Source of the DNA: Rhodospirillales bacterium
Lineage (GTDB): Bacteria > Pseudomonadota > Alphaproteobacteria > CACIAM-22H2
Direction: 5' to 3'
DNA length: 17,019 nt
Assembly: GCA_016195145.1 (NCBI GenBank)
Contig: JACQAF010000277.1
Location: forward strand, 1-17,019
Shown one piece after another: positions 12,441 to 17,019 of this stretch. The notes under the pieces were generated by a model, which was not told where the DNA came from, made no database searches, and saw only the letters and a program-made list of their open reading frames with translations. The stretch's first letter is position 1, and each line of letters opens with the position of its first letter. The position numbers were made by a program, and so were the translations under genes.

Positions 12441-13799
12441 ATGTGGCGTCGGTTATACCGACTAGCGATCTTTGCCAGTTTGTTGGCCGGCGGTATTTCG
12501 ACCGGGATGCCAGGGGCTGCCGGCGCCGAAGCGGCCGTCACCGCCGTCGCCTTTGCCGAACAGGGCGATACGACGCGGGTGATAGTCGATTTTACCCGCC
12601 AGGCCGAATACCGGATTTTCTTTCTCGATGAGCCAATGCGGGCAGTGGTCGAGCTGCCGCCGGTGAACTGGCGGCTGGCGACGACCGCGCAGGCCCCGCG
12701 GGGTCTGGTCGCCGGCTACCGCTACGGGCGCTTCGATGCCCAGAGCGCCCGGCTAGTGATCGATTTAGCCGTACCGGCGCAGGTCCGCGCCGCCCGTTAC
12801 GAGCTACCCAGCGGCCGGGGCGGGTACCGTCTGGTGCTCGATCTGGCGCCGGTCGACCGTGAAACATTCGCGGCCGCCGTGCAGCCATGGACCCCGTCCG
12901 GGTCCCAGTTGCGGGTCGCGGCGCCCACCGAGGTGATCCCCCAGAGCCCGCCGCCAATTGCTGCTCCGCTGCCGGCTATTCCGCTGGCCGCCCAGCCGAA
13001 CCTGCCGACCCCACCGCCGCCTGCGCCGCGTGCCGCCGAACCGCAGGCCGTCGCAGCCGGGCCATCGTCCGCCGAGCCCCCCCGGTCGGCTCACCGGCGC
13101 GCGGATAATCGGCGGGTCGTGGTTCTCGACCCTGGCCATGGCGGCGTCGATCCGGGGGCGACGGGGGCCAGCGGCACGTTCGAAAAAGACATCACGCTGG
13201 CCGTTGCCCGCGAAGTGCGCCGCCATCTTGAAGCGACCGGCCGGTATCGCGTGGTGATGACCCGCAACGAAGACGAGTTCGTTCGCCTGCGCGACCGGGT
13301 CGCCAAGGCACGAGTGGTCGAGGCGGATCTGTTCCTGTCGATCCATGCCGACTCGCTGGGCGACGCGCGAACTCGCGGCGCTAGCATCTACACTTTGTCC
13401 GAAACCGCGTCGGACGCCGAGGCGGCGGCGCTGGCGGCGCGCGAGAACCGCGCCGACATCATCGCCGGCATCGACCTGTCGCACGAGAACAAAGACGTGG
13501 CGAGCATTCTGATCGACCTTGCCCAGCGCGAGACGATGAACCATTCGGCGACGCTGGCCGGCATCCTGGTCGCCGAACTGGGCCGCGACCTGCCGCTGAT
13601 TCCGACCAAGCCGCATCGTTTCGCCGGCTTCGCCGTGCTCAAGGCGCCCGACGTTCCCTCGGCGCTGATCGAGCTCGGCTATATCTCCAACCGGCATGAT
13701 GAATCGCTGCTCAATCGGCCGCAGCACCGCGCCAAGATCGCGGCGGCGGTTGTGCGGGCGGTCGATCGCTATTTCGCCCGCCGGTTGACGAAGTCATAA
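12441..13799 (+). CDS. amiC: N-acetylmuramoyl-L-alanine amidase (AmiC-type, AMIN + Amidase_3)
   Basis: Periplasmic zinc amidase that cuts the bond between N-acetylmuramic acid and the stem peptide L-alanine, needed for septal peptidoglycan splitting. It is 452 aa. The signal peptide (hydrophobic about 7-20) is cleaved near GAAGA-EA (29/30). An AMIN targeting domain spans about 32-135 (VAFAEQGDTTRVIVDF, LVIDLAVPAQV), followed by a Pro/Ala-rich linker at about 150-222. The Amidase_3 catalytic domain runs from 225, with zinc ligands H233 (DPGHGG), E248 (GTFEKD) and H302 (LSIHAD) and the catalytic E411 (ALIELGYISN). The inserted helical region at about 320-385 (SETASDAEAAALAARENRAD) is typical of amidases kept inactive until an EnvC/NlpD-type activator binds. 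The ATG is chosen for AAGGAGA 10 nt upstream; an in-frame extension to 12369 is unsupported. It is divergent from rne and followed by mrcA. Confidence 0.95.
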   Translation: MWRRLYRLAIFASLLAGGISTGMPGAAGAEAAVTAVAFAEQGDTTRVIVDFTRQAEYRIFFLDEPMRAVVELPPVNWRLATTAQAPRGLVAGYRYGRFDAQSARLVIDLAVPAQVRAARYELPSGRGGYRLVLDLAPVDRETFAAAVQPWTPSGSQLRVAAPTEVIPQSPPPIAAPLPAIPLAAQPNLPTPPPPAPRAAEPQAVAAGPSSAEPPRSAHRRADNRRVVVLDPGHGGVDPGATGASGTFEKDITLAVAREVRRHLEATGRYRVVMTRNEDEFVRLRDRVAKARVVEADLFLSIHADSLGDARTRGASIYTLSETASDAEAAALAARENRADIIAGIDLSHENKDVASILIDLAQRETMNHSATLAGILVAELGRDLPLIPTKPHRFAGFAVLKAPDVPSALIELGYISNRHDESLLNRPQHRAKIAAAVVRAVDRYFARRLTKS

Positions 13800-13808
13800 C
13801 TCGGCCAC

Positions 13809-13827
13809 AAAGTTACTTTAATAAAGT
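13809..13827. repeat. Triple alternating AAAGT/ACTTT repeat upstream of PBP1A
   Basis: AAAGT (13809-13813), ACTTT (13815-13819) and AAAGT (13823-13827) form two overlapping inverted repeats sharing the middle arm, in an AT-rich island within the amiC-mrcA gap. It contains TTTAAT (13817-13822), close to a -10 element, but no good -35 is found 16-18 bp upstream. A 10-bp palindrome CCGGCGCCGG follows at 13835-13844. Function unknown; possibly an internal promoter or an mRNA processing site. Confidence 0.3.
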
Positions 13828-13891
13828 CCAGCCGCCGGCGCCGGGCGTCCCCAGGGGCCATCGCGGCGGCTTGAACGCAGCGATTGGGAAA

Positions 13892-16315
13892 ATGCTGAAG
13901 CTACTGATACGACTGTCAATTCTGATCGTATTGCTCCTCGTTGTCGGACTTACCGCGGGACTTGCCGGGCTGTGGTATTTCGGTCGCGGTTTGCCCGATT
14001 ATCAGCAGCTCGCCGATTATCAGCCGGCGACGCTGACCCGGGTTCACGCGGGCGACGGTCGGATTCTGGCCGAATACGCCACCGAACGGCGGCTCTTCGT
14101 GCCGGTCGATGCGATGCCGAAGCTGGTGATCCGCGCCTTTCTGTCGGCCGAAGATAAAAGTTTTTACTCCCACCCCGGCGTCAGCCTGCCCGATATCGCG
14201 CGCGCCGCTATCGTCAACCTGATCAACAAGGGGACGGGACAGAACCGCCGGCCGGTCGGCGCGTCGACGATCACTCAGCAGGTGGCCAAAAACTTCCTGC
14301 TTGGCAACGAGGTGTCGCTGGCGCGCAAGGCGAAGGAAGCGATCCTGGCCTTGCGCATCGAGCGGGCGTTGAGCAAGGACCGTATTCTCGAGCTTTATCT
14401 CAACGAAATTTATCTCGGCGGCGGCGCATATGGCGTGGCCGCGGCGGCGCTCAACTATTTCAACAAGTCGCTCGACGAACTGACGGTGCCGGAGGCGGCG
14501 TTTCTTGCCGCCCTGCCCAAGGCGCCGAACAACTATAGCCCGACCCGCTATCCCGAGGCCGCCAAGGTCCGGCGCGACTGGGTAATCGGCCGCATGCGCG
14601 AGGACGGGTGGCTCGACGAGGCGGCGGCTGAGCGCGCGCGTGCCGCGCCGCTGGTCGTGCGTTCGCGCGGCGAGACCGAGGCCGTGCGCGCCGACTATTT
14701 CGCCGAAGAAGTACGACGCGAACTGCTTGCCCGTTACGGCGAAAACGGTCTTTATCGCGGCGGCTTGTCAGTGCGCACGACAATCGATCCGCGCCTGCAG
14801 GCGATCGCCGCCCGCGCGCTGCATGACGGGCTCGAGGCCTATGACCGCCGCCATGGCTGGCGGGGGCCGCTCGCCCGCATTGAGGTTGGGCCCGCCTGGG
14901 CAATCCGCCTCGCCCAGTTCGGTCGTCCCGCCGGGCTGGGGGAGTGGCAGATCGCCGTGGTCCTGGCGACGCCGGAAAGCGGCGCTGAGATCGGCTTTGC
15001 CGACGGATCGCGCGGCTTCATCCCCTTCGCCGAAATGCGCTGGGCGCGCGCGCAAAAAGAAAACCAGCGGCTCGGCCCGTCATTGCGCCAACCGTCGGAT
15101 GCGCTTGCGCTCGGCAACGTGATCGCTGTCGAGGCGCTGGTCGACGCGCCGCCCGTGGACGGCGCGAAGCAATACGCGCTGCGCCAGATTCCCAATATCG
15201 GCGGCGGCATCGTCGCCCTCGATCCGCATACCGGGCGTGTGCTGGCGATGGCGGGCGGCTGGAGCTTCGAGATCAGCCAGTTCAACCGCGTAACGCAGGC
15301 GATGCGCCAGCCGGGATCGTCGTTCAAACCGTTCGTCTACATGGCGGCGCTCGACGCCGGGTTTACGCCGACCAGCCTGATTCTCGACGCGCCGATCGTC
15401 ATCGATCAAGGGCCGGGTCTGGCGCGCTGGAAGCCGGCGAACTATTCGCGCAATTTTTTCGGGCCGAGTCCCTTGCGCATCGGCATCGAGCAGTCGCGCA
15501 ACCTGATGACCGTGCGCCTGGCGCAGAATATCGGCATGGACAAGGTCGCCAACTACGCCGAGCGGTTCAACGTCGTCGACCAGATGCCGCAGCAACTCTC
15601 GATGGCGCTCGGGGCCGGCGAGACGACGCTGATGCGCCTGACAGCCGCCTACGCGATGATGGTCAACGGCGGCAAGACGATCGTGCCGAGCATGATCGAC
15701 CGGGTCCAGGACCGTAACGGCAAGACGATCTTCCGCCACGACGGCCGCCCGTGCGAGGGCTGCGAAGCCGAAGCGTGGACCGGCCAGCCGCAGCCCGCAT
15801 TGCCGGATACGCGCAAACAGGTAGTCAGCCCCGCCACCGCCTATCAGATGGTCTCCATTCTCCAGGGCGTCATCGAGCGCGGCACCGGCCGGCGGATCAA
15901 GGAACTCGGCAAGCCGCTCGCCGGCAAGACCGGTACGACCAACCAGGGTTTCGACACCTGGTTCGTCGGCTTTTCGCCCGATCTGGCGGTCGGCGTGTTC
16001 ATTGGGTTCGACACGCCGCGCACCCTGGGGCCGAACGAGACCGGGGCCAGCGTCGCTGTGCCGGTTTTCAAGGAGACGATGGCCGAAGCGTTGAAGGACA
16101 AGCCGGCCATCCCGTTCCGCATCCCGCCCGGCATCCGCCTGGTGCGCGTCAACCCGGCGACCGGCCAATTGGCGCGCACGGGCGAGCGCGACGCGATCTG
16201 GGAGGCGTTCAAGCCCGGCACCGAGACGCTGGCCGCCGACGCCCCGGTCCTCGATGGCGGCGCATCGGTGCCTGCGATGGCCATTCCCGCAAGCGACGCC
16301 GGCGGGTTATACTAA
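13892..16315 (+). CDS. mrcA: Penicillin-binding protein 1A, bifunctional transglycosylase/transpeptidase
   Basis: Inner-membrane peptidoglycan synthase that polymerises lipid II and cross-links stem peptides. It is 807 aa from the ATG at 13892. The N-terminal membrane anchor is at about 2-29. The GT51 transglycosylase domain has the catalytic Glu E87 in FLSAEDKSFYSHPGV, then GASTITQQVAKNF and ELYLNEIYLGGGAYGVAAAA. A linker/OB-like region at about 310-430 (RGFIPFAEMRWAR) is of the PBP1A type. The transpeptidase domain has S476 in QPGSSFKPF (SxxK), S535-R-N537 (SxN) and K679-T-G (AGKTGTTNQGFDTWFVGF). The TTG at 13871 would add 7 residues (MNAAIGK); neither start has a clear Shine-Dalgarno sequence, and I prefer the ATG because it gives the usual MLKLL start. 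It lies between amiC and prfB, an order I know from other Alphaproteobacteria. Confidence 0.96.
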   Translation: MLKLLIRLSILIVLLLVVGLTAGLAGLWYFGRGLPDYQQLADYQPATLTRVHAGDGRILAEYATERRLFVPVDAMPKLVIRAFLSAEDKSFYSHPGVSLPDIARAAIVNLINKGTGQNRRPVGASTITQQVAKNFLLGNEVSLARKAKEAILALRIERALSKDRILELYLNEIYLGGGAYGVAAAALNYFNKSLDELTVPEAAFLAALPKAPNNYSPTRYPEAAKVRRDWVIGRMREDGWLDEAAAERARAAPLVVRSRGETEAVRADYFAEEVRRELLARYGENGLYRGGLSVRTTIDPRLQAIAARALHDGLEAYDRRHGWRGPLARIEVGPAWAIRLAQFGRPAGLGEWQIAVVLATPESGAEIGFADGSRGFIPFAEMRWARAQKENQRLGPSLRQPSDALALGNVIAVEALVDAPPVDGAKQYALRQIPNIGGGIVALDPHTGRVLAMAGGWSFEISQFNRVTQAMRQPGSSFKPFVYMAALDAGFTPTSLILDAPIVIDQGPGLARWKPANYSRNFFGPSPLRIGIEQSRNLMTVRLAQNIGMDKVANYAERFNVVDQMPQQLSMALGAGETTLMRLTAAYAMMVNGGKTIVPSMIDRVQDRNGKTIFRHDGRPCEGCEAEAWTGQPQPALPDTRKQVVSPATAYQMVSILQGVIERGTGRRIKELGKPLAGKTGTTNQGFDTWFVGFSPDLAVGVFIGFDTPRTLGPNETGASVAVPVFKETMAEALKDKPAIPFRIPPGIRLVRVNPATGQLARTGERDAIWEAFKPGTETLAADAPVLDGGASVPAMAIPASDAGGLY

Positions 16316-16325
16316 AGCTCTGTCC

Positions 16326-16345
16326 GTACGGGGTCCGTTCCGTAC
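16326..16345 (+). repeat. 6-bp inverted repeat between mrcA and prfB
   Basis: GTACGG (16326-16331) and CCGTAC (16340-16345) flank an 8-nt loop, 10 bp after the mrcA stop and 33 bp before the prfB ATG. No U-run follows, so it is not a classical terminator. It could be a read-through-modulating hairpin or a regulator site. Confidence 0.35.
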
Positions 16346-16378
16346 TGCTATCGGATTCTTGCACCCGAAGGGTTCTAC

Positions 16379-17019
<641 letters not shown>

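Noticed and set aside
12804..13727. 307-codon open frame on the - strand opposite amiC.
   Set aside because: Antisense shadow of the amidase domain.
15080..16168. 362-codon open frame on the - strand opposite mrcA.
   Set aside because: Antisense shadow of the transpeptidase domain, with no recognisable protein features.

Overview
The window is a high-GC stretch of bacterial chromosome that reads as alphaproteobacterial, probably close to the Rhodospirillales. The order rne - amiC - mrcA (PBP1A) - prfB, the RNase E with a long insertion in its S1 domain and a C-terminal GWW motif, and the strongly GC-biased third codon positions all point that way. Nothing looks like a phage, plasmid, IS element, CRISPR array or tRNA/rRNA gene. 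Almost all of it is core or near-core metabolism, cell envelope and RNA/translation functions.

Region 1 (1-3265, + strand) is a tyrosine/homogentisate degradation cluster. It holds the 3' end of 4-hydroxyphenylpyruvate dioxygenase, overlapping by ATGA a short-form homogentisate 1,2-dioxygenase, then a fumarylacetoacetase 4 bp later. After a 367-bp AT-richer gap comes a zeta-class maleylacetoacetate isomerase. Together they carry 4-hydroxyphenylpyruvate to fumarate and acetoacetate.

Region 2 (3298-6321, - strand) is a three-gene envelope operon read leftward. It encodes an M48 metalloprotease with a TPR tail (BepA/YfgC-like), a lipoprotein resembling the DUF3047 family, and a DsbA-family thiol oxidoreductase with an ScsC-like N-terminal helical region. 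I place the protease start at a TTG with a strong Shine-Dalgarno sequence, because a good promoter (TTGACC-N17-TAGATT) puts transcription start on top of the upstream ATG. Region 3 (6284-9125, + strand) begins divergently, overlapping that 5' end. It holds a gamma-glutamyltranspeptidase-like lipoprotein with the autoprocessing threonine but altered glutamate-binding residues, then a class I/II PLP aminotransferase.

Region 4 (9146-17019) has rne on the - strand with a long (about 330 nt) leader from a recognisable promoter. Divergent from it, on the + strand, are amiC (cell-separation amidase), the bifunctional penicillin-binding protein 1A, and the 5' part of prfB (RF2). prfB carries the classic autoregulatory +1 frameshift site (AGGAGG, CTT TGA C) and, unexpectedly, lacks about 60 residues between the HAGAG and VHRLVR motifs while staying in frame.

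I found no convincing novel multi-gene defence or mobile system. The observations most worth following are the internally deleted prfB, the divergent overlapping 5' ends at 6284-6352, the degenerate GGT-like lipoprotein, and the structured rne leader.
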